From an uncultured Lachnospiraceae bacterium (GTDB lineage Bacteria; Bacillota; Clostridia; Lachnospirales; Lachnospiraceae): a stretch of 64,000 bases of DNA. The translations under genes were made by a program, and so were the position numbers. This document shows positions 51,891 through 61,805 of the stretch, one piece after another (the first letter of the stretch is position 1; every line of letters begins with the position of its first letter). The stretch lies in NCBI GenBank assembly GCA_910584205.1, contig CAJUAA010000011.1:1-64000 (forward strand), written 5' to 3'. The notes beneath the pieces are model-generated. The model was not told the DNA's origin. It made no database searches and worked only from the letters and a program-made list of their open reading frames with translations.

Positions 51891-52388
51891 ATGAGTATAT
51901 TGGTGAAAAAGGCGCAGCAGGGAGACGCGGAGGCCTTTATCGAATTGATCGAACAGAACAGGATGACGCTCCAGAGGGTCGCTTATGGGTATTTCCGGGG
52001 AGAGGAGGATGTGGCAGACGTGATCCAGGACACGATTCTGGATGCGTTTGAACATATACGGAAGCTGAAGAAGCCGGAATATTTCCGAACCTGGCTGGTG
52101 CGGATCCTCATGAACAACTGCAACCGGCTGTACAACCAGAACCGGAAAAGCTGCGGGCTGGAGGAGGTGCCGGAGACGGCAGGCGACAGTTCCGGTACGG
52201 CGGATGTGGAGTTTCACGAGCTGCTTCGTTCGCTTCCGGAGGACAGCCGGGTGATCTTCCTGTTGTATTACGGTGAACGGTTTACGACCAGAGAGATTGG
52301 GCAGATGCTGAATATGAAGGAATCTACGGTCAAAAGCCGGCTGCTCAGAGGAAAACAGAAGCTGCGGCTGGAAATGCAGGTTGTCTAG
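51891..52388 (+). CDS. ECF-type RNA polymerase sigma factor
   Basis: 165 residues, start at 51891 set by GGAGG 9 nt upstream. Sigma region 2 is seen as FRGEEDVADVIQDTILDAFE and YFRTWLVRILMNNCNRLYNQ; region 4 as EDSRVIFLLYYGERFTTREI, then GQMLNMKESTVKSRLLRGKQ. It lies 42 nt upstream of a membrane-anchored DUF4179 protein, the usual anti-sigma partner in Clostridia. The pair likely responds to an envelope signal and controls its own promoter. No consensus ECF promoter could be fixed by eye. Confidence 0.94.
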   Translation: MSILVKKAQQGDAEAFIELIEQNRMTLQRVAYGYFRGEEDVADVIQDTILDAFEHIRKLKKPEYFRTWLVRILMNNCNRLYNQNRKSCGLEEVPETAGDSSGTADVEFHELLRSLPEDSRVIFLLYYGERFTTREIGQMLNMKESTVKSRLLRGKQKLRLEMQVV

Positions 52389-52430
52389 GAAGCGATCAAA
52401 CTATGTAAAATCCGAACAGGAGATGGAAAT

Positions 52431-53636
52431 ATGAGACAGGAATATACAAAAAAAGAATACGAGAGAATACTGAGTATGGAGCTGACGGAGCCGGAGATTG
52501 TGAAGGAAAGAATACAGGAGACATATGGAATGATTCGAACGGACAGCCGGTGTAAAAAAAGCATGTGCGGGAAAAAGAGGATGCACGGCCTGATCAGGGG
52601 TATGTCTGCCGCGGCGGCGGCGCTGGTGCTGAGCGTGACCGTCTGTGCGGCCAATCCGGCAATGGCGGCAAAGCTGCCCTTTATCGGCCACGTATTCCGG
52701 ACCGTGGGAGCGGATTCCGGCTTTGCGGGCGATTTTGAAAACGGGGCGGTACAGCTGGTGGAGCCGGACGCGGTGCAGGAGGACGGGACGACGGACAGCC
52801 CGTACGTGCAGACGGACAACGGGGTTACCTTTACCATCTCAGAGTGCAATTACGGAAGCATGGCCATGTACCTGGCCGTGGGCATCGAGTCCGAAGAGGG
52901 CTTCAGCAAAGACTTCAGAAACTTTGCCCGGTATGGCTCTTATGAGGAGACAACGGAGTCGGAGATGGCGGTTCCCTACAGCACGCTGTATATGGAAAGT
53001 ACGTCCGAAGCGGATTTCTCCGCATCGGGAAAAGGGACTTATCAGGGAAATCCGGCGGAAGGTACTTCTTCGCCCTACTATATAGAAGGAAAATTTGTGG
53101 ATGACCACATTTTTGCGGGTATTATCCGGGTGGATCTGGTGCATATGGGAATTCTGGATGAAACCGGAGGATGGAAGGAATTTGATTATAAAGATCTTCC
53201 GGATGCGTTTTCCTATGCCCTGCACATAACCGATCTTTTTGCCGATGTGGAAGGCGAGCATCTGTCCGGAAACTGGGATTTCGTGCTGGATGTCAAGCTG
53301 AACCGCGAAGCCACCGTGCAGAAAGAGGTTCAGGACACCAATGAAGAGGGCATCGGAATCGGGACCGTCACAAAGACCGCCTATGAGCTGTATGCGGACC
53401 TGCTGGTTCCGGACGGTCGGGAGCATACGGATTATGTGGTGGCGGTGTGCGACGCGGAAGGAAAGCCGCTGGAATCCCAGGCAGAATACGCGGAGATCTA
53501 TTCGGTCTACGGCAGGGATGTGAGCCGGGTGTATGTATATGTGGTAGAAGAGACCGTCTACATGGACGAATGTAAGGGAAATAATTACATCCATCTGCCG
53601 GAAAAGGCGGTGTACCAGACGGAAGTGGTGTTTTAA
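52431..53636 (+). CDS. DUF4179-domain membrane protein, probable anti-sigma factor
   Basis: 401 residues. A cytosolic N-terminal segment of about 55 residues is followed by one TM helix (LIRGMSAAAAALVLSVTVCA) and a large extracellular domain starting NPAMAAKLPFIGHVFRTVG, the hallmark of DUF4179 proteins. Known relatives hold ECF sigma factors at the membrane until a signal triggers release. It follows the sigma gene in one operon. The gene ends 4 nt inside the convergent GNAT-like gene. Confidence 0.88.
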   Translation: MRQEYTKKEYERILSMELTEPEIVKERIQETYGMIRTDSRCKKSMCGKKRMHGLIRGMSAAAAALVLSVTVCAANPAMAAKLPFIGHVFRTVGADSGFAGDFENGAVQLVEPDAVQEDGTTDSPYVQTDNGVTFTISECNYGSMAMYLAVGIESEEGFSKDFRNFARYGSYEETTESEMAVPYSTLYMESTSEADFSASGKGTYQGNPAEGTSSPYYIEGKFVDDHIFAGIIRVDLVHMGILDETGGWKEFDYKDLPDAFSYALHITDLFADVEGEHLSGNWDFVLDVKLNREATVQKEVQDTNEEGIGIGTVTKTAYELYADLLVPDGREHTDYVVAVCDAEGKPLESQAEYAEIYSVYGRDVSRVYVYVVEETVYMDECKGNNYIHLPEKAVYQTEVVF

Positions 53637-54754
53637 GTCAATTCTCTGCTCAGCAGCACGTATTCGTACTCAAAATCAATCAGTTCCTGAAAATAGTCTT
53701 TGTTGATATTGCCCTGGCGGATCAGGGCGCCCACGGAGGGGACGCGGGATTTCTGCAGCTCCTCTCGGATGGCCTCCGCCAGGGCTTTTCCCAGCCCCCG
53801 GTGGGCAGGGTCCACGCCCATGTAAAGCATGACATAGGATGTCGGATGGATACGGGTCAGCAGGATTCGCAGGCAGTCCGCGAAGGTCAGCTTTCCGTAG
53901 ACGGCGCTGCCGTAGTCGGGTATGCTGATGAAAAAACCGACGGGCCGGCCTTCGTAATAAGCCATTTTTACCATGGAATAGCGGATCAGAAGACGCAGAT
54001 ATCCGTACAGGGCGGTAAATTCCTCTTCGGTAATCCGTTTATAGGCGGGAAAGGTCCGGTAAAGCTCGATGAGAAGCCCGTAGACTTCCTGCAGCGTGCG
54101 GTCAAAGGAACGTCGGGAAGGGCTTTCGATCCGGTATCCCTCCTTAAGCTTTTGCTGAAGCCGGGCCGAAAACCGCGGATCTGTACAGGAGCGGGGCACC
54201 GTTCGGTAGTGGTTGGAGTAATAGCGCTCGATGACCTCATAGCCCAGGGACTGCCACAGGCGGGGATAGTAGTCCAGGTTAAAAGGCTCTCCGGTATAGG
54301 AGCTGTCGAAACGGTTGTTTTTGAAACGGTAGCGGATCCAGAACGAGGCGTCCACAGGGCCGGTGATCCGGCGGCAGCCCTGTTCCCGGGCCAGCTGCTC
54401 CGCTTTCTGAAAGAGCAGCCGGACCGCTTCTTTGTCGTCTGCGCTCTCAAAAAAACCAAGATAAGCTTCCGGATCATGGGGATAGACGGTGAGGACGGCG
54501 CGGGAGAGGGCGCCGCCGTCTTCATCCAGGACCAGCAGGGGGAAGACGGAGAAATAATGGCTCAGCACATGGGTGCCGGTCACGATCCGGCGCTCTTCCT
54601 CCGGCTGCTGCGTGCATGTCTTTTTCGTGTAGAGCTTCCCGGGAAGCTCCAGAAATTTCCGGATCAGGTCCTCTTCCTGTGAAAATGCAAGGACATCTAG
54701 ATTTCTGCGGGTTCCCGTGTGTTTTTTCTCTTGATGATTTCTGTGATTTGTCAT
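53633..54754 (-). CDS. GNAT-like acyltransferase-family protein (YghO-like)
   Basis: 373 residues, start in an ATGA overlap with the upstream ligase gene, so co-translated. Segments RRITGPVDASFWIRYRFK, GEPFNLDYYPRLWQSLGYEV and a C-terminal GNAT acetyl-CoA loop-like LYMGVDPAHRGLGKALAEAI place it in a poorly characterised family with N-acyltransferase fold. It is the last gene of a four-gene leftward operon. Transfer of the acyl group activated by the adjacent ligase is a plausible but unproven role. Confidence 0.82.
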   Translation of the reverse strand: MTNHRNHQEKKHTGTRRNLDVLAFSQEEDLIRKFLELPGKLYTKKTCTQQPEEERRIVTGTHVLSHYFSVFPLLVLDEDGGALSRAVLTVYPHDPEAYLGFFESADDKEAVRLLFQKAEQLAREQGCRRITGPVDASFWIRYRFKNNRFDSSYTGEPFNLDYYPRLWQSLGYEVIERYYSNHYRTVPRSCTDPRFSARLQQKLKEGYRIESPSRRSFDRTLQEVYGLLIELYRTFPAYKRITEEEFTALYGYLRLLIRYSMVKMAYYEGRPVGFFISIPDYGSAVYGKLTFADCLRILLTRIHPTSYVMLYMGVDPAHRGLGKALAEAIREELQKSRVPSVGALIRQGNINKDYFQELIDFEYEYVLLSRELT

Positions 54755-56181
54755 TTGATTCTTCCTCCCAGCCGGTCAGGCCTTATGGAAACCTTCCGGA
54801 TCTGCTTGTAACGGGGCAGCCGCCGGTTGATCTGCTCCATATAAGCATGGATCTCTTCTTCCGGCAGGTCGCTGACGATGGAGGCCGCAGGGTGGTGTCC
54901 TTCTTCATATACCTTTGCCGTAATAATCCCGGGGTGGGCGAGAATCAGCTGCTCCAGTTCGTCCACATAGATATTTTTCCCATTGGCGGTCAGTATCATC
55001 CGCTTTTTCCGTCCTTTCAGGTACAGATGGCCGGAGTCGGACAGGATGCCCAGGTCTCCGGTGTGGTAGGCGCCGTCCTGATCGAATTCTGAATTTCGGT
55101 CGTTCCGGTTCAGATATCCGGAGGAGACGCTGCCTCCGCTGACGACGATCTCGCCCGCGCCGTGTTCGTCCGGATCGAGAATCCGGACCCGGAGATTTTC
55201 AAAGACCACGCCGTTGGAGAGAAGATCCGGGTCGCCGGGAACCGCGAGGGCGATGACCGAAGAAGTCTCGGTGGTCCCGTATGCTTCCAGCAGGCAGACG
55301 CCCTGTTCGATAAAATACTGTTTGGCAGCAGGATCGGTAAAGCTTCCGCCGCAGTAGAGAAAACGGATCTGCCGCAGGACGTCCATCAGCTCGTCGGTCA
55401 TGGCTTCCTGCATCCGGTATAAAAACAGCGGGACTGTGCAGACAACCGTGGGACGCACTTCCATCAGCTCCGGGATCATCTGCGTCAGGTCGGAGCAGAG
55501 CCAGAGCTGCATACCGGAGATAATCGTATAGAGAATGTTCGCCACGCCGGTATAGACATGGTGAAAAGGAAGGAATACGTAGGAACGGTCCTGCTCTGTC
55601 ATGGGCGTCCGCCGGTACAGCGTCTCCCAGTTGGCGAACAGGTTTGCCTGGGTCAGCGGAATGGCTTTGGGCAGGTTGGTGGTGCCGGAGGTAAACAGGA
55701 TCATGGCGGTCCGGTCCGGGTCCTTTCTTCCGGAAAGCGGGCAGGCGTCGGCCCGGCCCTCCCGAATCAGGGCCGGAAGGGTATCTTCGATGCAGAACCA
55801 GTCGGTATCCGGCTCCTGCGCCTTCAGTTCTTTCAGCCGTTCCATCTGCGTACGGGAACAGAAGACGGCGGAAACCGGAAGGACGGACAGGGTGTTTTTC
55901 AGATCATACGCAGTCCATTCCTTATCCACCGGAACGCAGGTTCCCACATAGGCCATGACGGCAAGGTAGAGGAGAATCCATTCGCGGGAATTTTCCGAAC
56001 AGATCATGATGTGTTTGTCTTGATATCCCCGTTTCAGGAGGCTTCTGGAAAGTCCCTGTATGTCGCCGACCACCTCCTGAAAGGTGCGGGAGGTCCAGCT
56101 TCCATGTACTTTCGTGGTGATGTAAGGGCGGTCTGCCCATTTTTCTCTGTCTTCTTCCAGATAATCGCAGATGCTTTTCAT
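54751..56181 (-). CDS. AMP-forming acyl-CoA synthetase/ligase-family protein
   Basis: The 476-residue enzyme of the adenylate-forming superfamily activates a carboxylic acid as an acyl-AMP. The phosphate loop is MILFTSGTTNLPKA (about 160-173), with YGTTETSSVI (A5), HTGDLG (A7) and LKGRKKRMILTANGKNIYVD (A8) following; the C-terminal Lys is in DRLGGRIK. No carrier-protein domain is attached. It is the third gene of the operon, 82 nt after the dikinase gene, and overlaps the GNAT-like gene by 4 nt. The acid substrate is unknown. Confidence 0.92.
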   Translation of the reverse strand: MKSICDYLEEDREKWADRPYITTKVHGSWTSRTFQEVVGDIQGLSRSLLKRGYQDKHIMICSENSREWILLYLAVMAYVGTCVPVDKEWTAYDLKNTLSVLPVSAVFCSRTQMERLKELKAQEPDTDWFCIEDTLPALIREGRADACPLSGRKDPDRTAMILFTSGTTNLPKAIPLTQANLFANWETLYRRTPMTEQDRSYVFLPFHHVYTGVANILYTIISGMQLWLCSDLTQMIPELMEVRPTVVCTVPLFLYRMQEAMTDELMDVLRQIRFLYCGGSFTDPAAKQYFIEQGVCLLEAYGTTETSSVIALAVPGDPDLLSNGVVFENLRVRILDPDEHGAGEIVVSGGSVSSGYLNRNDRNSEFDQDGAYHTGDLGILSDSGHLYLKGRKKRMILTANGKNIYVDELEQLILAHPGIITAKVYEEGHHPAASIVSDLPEEEIHAYMEQINRRLPRYKQIRKVSIRPDRLGGRIK

Positions 56182-56263
56182 ATGTCTTCTCTGTCTCTTT
56201 CGGTTGTTTTCCGGCCCTGGTCCGGGAGGGCCGGGGGATATGGCCTGCCGTAAAAACGACGGC

Positions 56264-58717
56264 CTATGACAAAATGGTTACGGTTCCGGTGTCTCCGTCC
56301 ACTCTCACCCGGTCGCCGTCTCTCAGAGTTTCCATAAGGCGGGGGATTCCGACTACGGCGGGTTTCCCCAGCTCCCGGGAGATGATGGCCGTATGGGACA
56401 GAAGGGACCCCTTTTCCGACAGGATGGCTTTGGCGTCCGCCAGAAGGAATACCCATCCGGGGTCGGTCATCCGGGTGACGAGGATCCGTCCCCTGACGGG
56501 AAGGTTCAGGGATGGCTGACGGACCAGCAGCACTTCGCCCTCGGCGGTTCCGGGGGAACAGGCGGTGCCGTGCCAGACGCCTGCCTTTCCTTCATATGCC
56601 AGGTGCCGGACCTGTTTCGGATGCCGGTTTTTTATGTTTCCGAGAAATACCAGGCGGGACCAGGGAGGAAGGGTCTGATATCCCTCATACTGTTCTCTGC
56701 GCTCTAAAATGATCTGCTGCAGGTTCATCTGCGGATCGCCGGCTGCCTGGGCGATCTCGCCGCACTCCAGCCAGAAGATGTCCTGCGGATTTCCGATGCG
56801 CTTCTGCCGGTACAGATTTTCCCCCATACGGAGTGCCAGCGCGCGCATCATGCCGTACAGCCGGCTCCGGTTCAGACGGGATTTCTCCCGGTTGCGGATG
56901 CCGAGGGCGGCTTTTTTGGCGAGAAATGCCGCGAGGCGGTCTGGAAGGCAGGTGCATGGGGGCTTTTGAGCGCTGACGGCGCGCTGCCTGTCTGCCGCCT
57001 GCCTGCCGGGCCGGGTCGGGCCCTCTTTGGCTGCTTTTTTACGCTTCCCGGCGCGTCTGCTTTCCGGCTGTTCCGCTGTTTCCTGCGCATACCGGAGAAT
57101 CCGCTGGATCAAAAGTTCCGGGTTGGTACGGAAGGTCCGGCTCTCCAGCTTCAGCTCTTCCATATTCCGGTCTCCGAATTTTTCGATGTATGCTTCCAGC
57201 TGCCTCGTATAGGAATCCCGGTGTTCCCGGACGTACCGGGTATAATCTTCTCCGGTCCGGATCTGCCGCAGTTCCGGAACTCGTCCTTCTTTTCCGGCCC
57301 GCCGGCCCAGCCGGATCAGCTCCCGGACGGGACCCAGGCTTTCCAGCTTCCGGATGCCGGAGACTGCACGGTTGGCTGTCCGTTCCGGTTCCGGTACGCG
57401 CCGGGCTTTCAGATAAGCCTTCAGAAACCCTGTGAAGAGAAACGAATACATGTCGTTGACCAGAGTAATATCCCACCGCCGGACCGTCAGATCCAGCAGT
57501 GTGCGGTAGTGGTCCATCAGGACCCGATTGTGCGGGCTGTCCGTATCCAGTGCTTCAAAACGGCAGATGATCGTTGCAAAATACTCATCCAGCTGTTTCA
57601 TTTCCTTCGGGCAGGTGAGCAGCAGGCGGAAGAAGGAGCAGGTAACCTTCCATCGGGTGCGCCGCCGGATCGGTTCCTCCAGCCCGGAGCTTACCGCCCG
57701 GTCCCCCACCCCCATCATCTCCTGCCAGACAGGGATGATTTTTTGATGGAACGGCAGAAAAAGGAGCACGTCGTACCAGTTGCTGATCCGGTAATAGACC
57801 CGCCCGTTGGCCATGTCCACCATCTGCCTTAGAACACCGTCGATCTTCTGCACGGTCCCGGGCTCTCTGGTCAGCCGGAGCAGCAGGTGCTTAAACACCT
57901 GATAATAGGCTTCCCGGATAAAGCTCATGGTCAGGGGCAGCGTGATGCCGGGATAGCTTTCCACAATGTTGCTGTTGTCCAGGATGATGACAGGCCCGTC
58001 CTGTTGAAGCGCCGTAATGGGGCGCGCCTGCAGAAGCCAGAGCGTCTGTCCCTTCAGAGCATATTCCAGATCGCATTCCGTCCCGAACCATTCCCGGATC
58101 TGCCCGGATACCCGGATGAGCTTCTCCAGTTCCTGAGAAGTAAGCAGCGGGGCGTCTCCGTCCTGTTCGTAATAACAGAGTCCGTCGGAACGGTTATAAT
58201 AATAAGTCGTGGTATCCGTCCGGTCCTCCACCACCCGGTCGCCGCTTCCGGCGCCCAGGACGATGACGGTCTCGTTCAGAATTCCCTGCGGGTTGGCGGT
58301 AAACAGGATTCCGGACCGGTCCGCTTCGACCATCTCCTGGATGATGACATGCATGGATATGAACATATGTTCGATATTTTGAAGCCGGCAGTAGGTACGG
58401 ACGCTTTCCGAATCCGTGCTTGAGAGAACCTGCCGGATGGAGGCGCAGACGTCCTCACGGCGCACCCGCAGCAGGGTCTGAAACTGTCCGGCAAAGGAGC
58501 AGTACGTTCCATCCTCCGCGGATGCGGACGAACGCACGGAGAACAGAACCGTATCCGGAAAATGCCGGTCCATATAGTCCAGCACTTCTTTTTCCTCAAA
58601 CTGTTTATCGACGCAGAAAAAAGGAGGGACCGGACAGCCGCATTCCGCCAGCCGGAACAGGCTGCGCGCCTTGGCTCCTGTTTGATGCGCCCTGTAATTT
58701 GCAGTATGGATAATCAT
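56264..58717 (-). CDS. PEP synthase/pyruvate-phosphate-dikinase-like phosphotransferase
   Basis: 817 residues. The N-terminal ATP-grasp part (about 1-235) has FSVRSSASAEDGTYCSFAGQ and DRSGILFTANPQG, ending in LWLLQARPIT. A long helical linker rich in Arg follows. The C-terminal swivelling domain carries the phospho-His in GSLLSHTAIISRELGKPAVV (His775). Members with this layout but no PEP-binding barrel, like rifampin phosphotransferase, transfer phosphate to a small-molecule acceptor. The start is 1 nt after the UbiA stop. A product-tailoring kinase is inferred. Confidence 0.88.
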   Translation of the reverse strand: MIIHTANYRAHQTGAKARSLFRLAECGCPVPPFFCVDKQFEEKEVLDYMDRHFPDTVLFSVRSSASAEDGTYCSFAGQFQTLLRVRREDVCASIRQVLSSTDSESVRTYCRLQNIEHMFISMHVIIQEMVEADRSGILFTANPQGILNETVIVLGAGSGDRVVEDRTDTTTYYYNRSDGLCYYEQDGDAPLLTSQELEKLIRVSGQIREWFGTECDLEYALKGQTLWLLQARPITALQQDGPVIILDNSNIVESYPGITLPLTMSFIREAYYQVFKHLLLRLTREPGTVQKIDGVLRQMVDMANGRVYYRISNWYDVLLFLPFHQKIIPVWQEMMGVGDRAVSSGLEEPIRRRTRWKVTCSFFRLLLTCPKEMKQLDEYFATIICRFEALDTDSPHNRVLMDHYRTLLDLTVRRWDITLVNDMYSFLFTGFLKAYLKARRVPEPERTANRAVSGIRKLESLGPVRELIRLGRRAGKEGRVPELRQIRTGEDYTRYVREHRDSYTRQLEAYIEKFGDRNMEELKLESRTFRTNPELLIQRILRYAQETAEQPESRRAGKRKKAAKEGPTRPGRQAADRQRAVSAQKPPCTCLPDRLAAFLAKKAALGIRNREKSRLNRSRLYGMMRALALRMGENLYRQKRIGNPQDIFWLECGEIAQAAGDPQMNLQQIILERREQYEGYQTLPPWSRLVFLGNIKNRHPKQVRHLAYEGKAGVWHGTACSPGTAEGEVLLVRQPSLNLPVRGRILVTRMTDPGWVFLLADAKAILSEKGSLLSHTAIISRELGKPAVVGIPRLMETLRDGDRVRVDGDTGTVTILS

Positions 58718-58718
58718 C

Positions 58719-59618
58719 TTATAGTTTCCCCCAGAGCAGATAGACGGGTATGGTCAGGAGCATCAGGGATTCCTGGATGTAGGTATACCGTTCCACCTTG
58801 TCCACGATGGCAAAACGGGAGGGGTCCTTCAGGAACTGCAGGAATTTCACCGTCATCCAGGAGACGTCCAGAAAGAGCGCCGCTACGGTCAGTTTGTTCA
58901 GGTTCCACACCAGAAGAAAGTTGGTGACGATGTCCACCCAGGTCAGGATCAGGATAAACCGCACCGGCTTTCGGTAGCCGAAGAGGCTGGAGTAGGTGAC
59001 GTATTCGGTCTCATCTTCCGGAGCCCGGATTTTCCGGGAAATCTCCCAGATCAGCGCCGGGAAATACAGGGTCCATGCCGCCAGAAAATTGACCCATGTA
59101 AAAAGCGGAAGGCCATATTTGAAGCAGGTAAAGGAGATGATGTAGACGTTCATGATCATCTGGACCGGATTGTGGGTCACCAGTGCCAGCGGAAGGCTTT
59201 TCTGGATCTTCTTTTTACTGAAAAACCACAGGGACATGAGCGTTCCGTAGATATACAGAAACAGGAAGAATCCGAAATTATTCATGAAAAAAAGGTTCAG
59301 AAGCACCGTCACTGTGATCAGGGCGGAGACAAAGACAGCCAGATCTTTTTTGCGGACTCTGCCGGAGGGCAGCGGCCGGTGGGCAAAGAGCCGGCAGTCC
59401 AGTTCGTAGTCTTTAAAATCGTCCGCGATCCGGAGCCACAGAAGGAAGCTGAACACGGTAAAGCCGCCGATCAGCTCCTGGATTCCCAGCTGAAACGCAT
59501 GGATGCCGGCGTTCAGAAGGATAATAAAATGGATTTCCCCGAAGATGATGAGGCCCAGGAGGAACCTGGGAAGGATCGGGTACATTTCTTTAAAATAAAT
59601 GGACAGGCGTCGGAACAT
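58719..59618 (-). CDS. UbiA-family prenyltransferase-like membrane protein
   Basis: 299 residues with about eight TM helices; the start at 59618 follows GGGAGGAGGCCCTTT. The first Asp-rich motif is in RIADDFKDYELDCRLFAHRP (a variant of NDxxDxxxD) and the second, less clear, is near KIRAPEDETEY. UbiA enzymes attach or cyclise isoprenoid chains on aromatic or sugar acceptors in the membrane. It is the first gene of the four-gene operon and is followed at once by the dikinase. The substrate is unknown. Confidence 0.88.
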   Translation of the reverse strand: MFRRLSIYFKEMYPILPRFLLGLIIFGEIHFIILLNAGIHAFQLGIQELIGGFTVFSFLLWLRIADDFKDYELDCRLFAHRPLPSGRVRKKDLAVFVSALITVTVLLNLFFMNNFGFFLFLYIYGTLMSLWFFSKKKIQKSLPLALVTHNPVQMIMNVYIISFTCFKYGLPLFTWVNFLAAWTLYFPALIWEISRKIRAPEDETEYVTYSSLFGYRKPVRFILILTWVDIVTNFLLVWNLNKLTVAALFLDVSWMTVKFLQFLKDPSRFAIVDKVERYTYIQESLMLLTIPVYLLWGKL

Positions 59619-59648
59619 AAAGGGCCTCCTCCCGGTATTTCTGCTGCT

Positions 59649-59654
59649 ATTATA
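59649..59654 (-). promoter_or_regulatory. Probable -10 box of the UbiA operon
   Basis: TATAAT on the minus strand (59654-59649), about 30 nt before the UbiA start. The -35 region (TTCTCT near 59677-59672) is weak, so a regulator or activator may be needed. The gap to the upstream YyaL-type gene is 177 nt. Confidence 0.45.
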
Positions 59655-59795
59655 CAACATTCTGCCGGGAAAGAGAAGCGCCGATTCCGCAGGCGTTCCG
59701 GGCTCTGTCGGGACGGGAGCGCAGTCGGAGATCCGCCGGTCTCTATGGCAGGAAGAAAAGCGCCGCAGGACTCAGAGGCTTCTGCGGCCTGCCGG

Positions 59796-61805
59796 TCAGT
59801 CCAGCAGGGCCTGCAGGTCTGCGGTCGGAGCGGAGCAGGCGCCGCCCCTGCACAGATAGTAGACGGCGCCCTGATCGGGGAGCGGATACCTGGCCGTGAA
59901 GGGCGCCAGGCGGGCGAGCCGGTCCCGGTTGTCCGGCGTCAGGAGCAGCACGGTCAGGCCGGGCCGGTAACCGGTGCGGAGCGCTTCTTTCAGTTCTGCC
60001 GGAGGCGTGTCTCCGTCGGAGCCTGAGGAGGCGCAGACCAGCTGGGCGGACGGATCAAAAACCCGTCCCATGGCCGTCAGGGCAAAGCAGTGGCCGGACG
60101 GCCAGGAGGAAGCTTCCCCGGCAAGATAGCGCAGGAGGCGTTCCTGCTCCAGACGCCAGCATTCCTCTCCCGTCAGTTCCCACAGGAGGGAGAAGACCAG
60201 AGCCGCCACGGAATTTCCGGAAGGAAGGGCGCCGTCCAGGCTTTCCTTCGGGCGGCAGATCAGCTGCTCCGCGTCGCCGGCATACAGATAGAAGCCGCCC
60301 TTTGTCCCGTCGGAAAAGAACCGGAGCATCTGTCCGGCGGCTTCCGCGGCTTTTTCCAGATCCTCCGCCTTCCATGCGGCTGCGTACAGCTCCAGAAGCG
60401 CCCAGGCATAATATGCGTAATCTTCCAGATTTCCGGTGCCGGCGGCTTCCCCGTCCCGATACCGGATATACAGCCGTCCGCCTGTATGTTTCATGCGTGT
60501 TTCCAGAAACTGCTGTGCGTTCTGTGCGGCGGCAAGCCAGGAGGGTTCGTCAAAGACCAGGGACGCCTTTGCCAGAGCGGCGATCATCAGACTGTTCCAG
60601 CCGGTGAGAATCTTGTCGTCCGTGTGAAGCGCGGTGCGGATTCGGCGGTAATGGTACAGCTTTTCGCACAGCTTCTCCGCCTTTGCGTTCTTCCACGGAT
60701 GCCCGGCGGACAGATGGGGGATGCTTTTTCCCTCAAAATTGCCCTCTTTTGTGATGCCGTAGAAGCGGCAGAAATAAGCGCCGTCCTCTTCTCCCAGAAC
60801 CCGCAGGATCTCTGCCGGAGTCAGGGCGTAGTATTTTCCCTCCACGCCGTCGCTGTCCGCGTCCTGTCCGCAGTAAAAGCCGCCCGCCTCGTCGGTCAGT
60901 TCCCGGAGGACATAGCGGACCGTCTCCCGGACCACCGAGCAGAACAGGGGCTCCTTTGTGACCAGGTACGCTTCCGTATAGGCGTAGATCAGCAGCGCAT
61001 TGTCATAGAGCATTTTTTCAAAATGGGGGATCAGCCACTGATCGTCGGTGGAGTAACGGGAGAAGCCGCCTCCGATGTGATCGTAGATCCCTCCTTCCGC
61101 CATGCCTGTTACAGTTTTCACAGCCATCTGCAGGAAACGATCGTCCTTTTCCCGGGCGGCATGGCGCATGAGGAAGAGCAGATTGTGGGGCATGGGAAAC
61201 CTGGGCGCCGGGCCAAAACCGCCCCGTTTTGGATCAAAACGTTCCCGAAGCTCCCGGGCGCCCCGGCGGATCAATTCCAGAGAGGGTTCCGAAGGGGAGG
61301 CGGAAGCCTGCGCCTGCAGCCAGGCAGTCACCTCGTCCCCGGTACGAAGAAGTTTTTCTCTTGCCGTGCGCCACAGCGTTTCCACCTGAAGCAGCAGTTC
61401 AGACAGGCCGGTGCAGCCGTACCGGGAGTGCTTCGGAAGGTAGGTTCCGGCATAGAAGGGTTTCTGGTCCGGCGTCATCAGGATGGTCAGAGGCCACCCG
61501 CCGGAGCCGTTCATGGCCTGGCAGACGGACATGTAGACGGCGTCGATATCCGGGCGTTCTTCCCGGTCCACTTTGACGCAGAGGAAGGAGCGGTTCAGAA
61601 TCCGGGCGATTTCCTCGTCCTCAAAAGATTCATGGGCCATCACATGGCACCAGTGGCAGGTGGAATAGCCGATGCTCAGGAAGACGGGACGGTCCTCCTG
61701 CCGGGCAGTCTCAAAGGCGCGGCTGCACCAGGGATACCAGTTGACGGGATGCCCTGCGTGCTGCAGAAGATAGGGGGATTTCTGGTCTTTCAGCTGATTT
61801 GACAT
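59796..61805 (-). CDS. YyaL/SPATA20-family thioredoxin-domain protein
   Basis: 669 residues, the family norm. The N-terminal thioredoxin-like domain has SIGYSTCHWCHVMAHESFED with a CxxC-like motif, preceded by KSPYLLQHAGHPVNWYPW. The rest is an alpha/alpha barrel resembling N-acylglucosamine epimerases (HIGGGFSRYSTDDQWLIPHF). The family is widespread but its function is not settled. It lies upstream of the UbiA operon on the same strand, and there is no clear terminator between. Confidence 0.93.
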   Translation of the reverse strand: MSNQLKDQKSPYLLQHAGHPVNWYPWCSRAFETARQEDRPVFLSIGYSTCHWCHVMAHESFEDEEIARILNRSFLCVKVDREERPDIDAVYMSVCQAMNGSGGWPLTILMTPDQKPFYAGTYLPKHSRYGCTGLSELLLQVETLWRTAREKLLRTGDEVTAWLQAQASASPSEPSLELIRRGARELRERFDPKRGGFGPAPRFPMPHNLLFLMRHAAREKDDRFLQMAVKTVTGMAEGGIYDHIGGGFSRYSTDDQWLIPHFEKMLYDNALLIYAYTEAYLVTKEPLFCSVVRETVRYVLRELTDEAGGFYCGQDADSDGVEGKYYALTPAEILRVLGEEDGAYFCRFYGITKEGNFEGKSIPHLSAGHPWKNAKAEKLCEKLYHYRRIRTALHTDDKILTGWNSLMIAALAKASLVFDEPSWLAAAQNAQQFLETRMKHTGGRLYIRYRDGEAAGTGNLEDYAYYAWALLELYAAAWKAEDLEKAAEAAGQMLRFFSDGTKGGFYLYAGDAEQLICRPKESLDGALPSGNSVAALVFSLLWELTGEECWRLEQERLLRYLAGEASSWPSGHCFALTAMGRVFDPSAQLVCASSGSDGDTPPAELKEALRTGYRPGLTVLLLTPDNRDRLARLAPFTARYPLPDQGAVYYLCRGGACSAPTADLQALLD

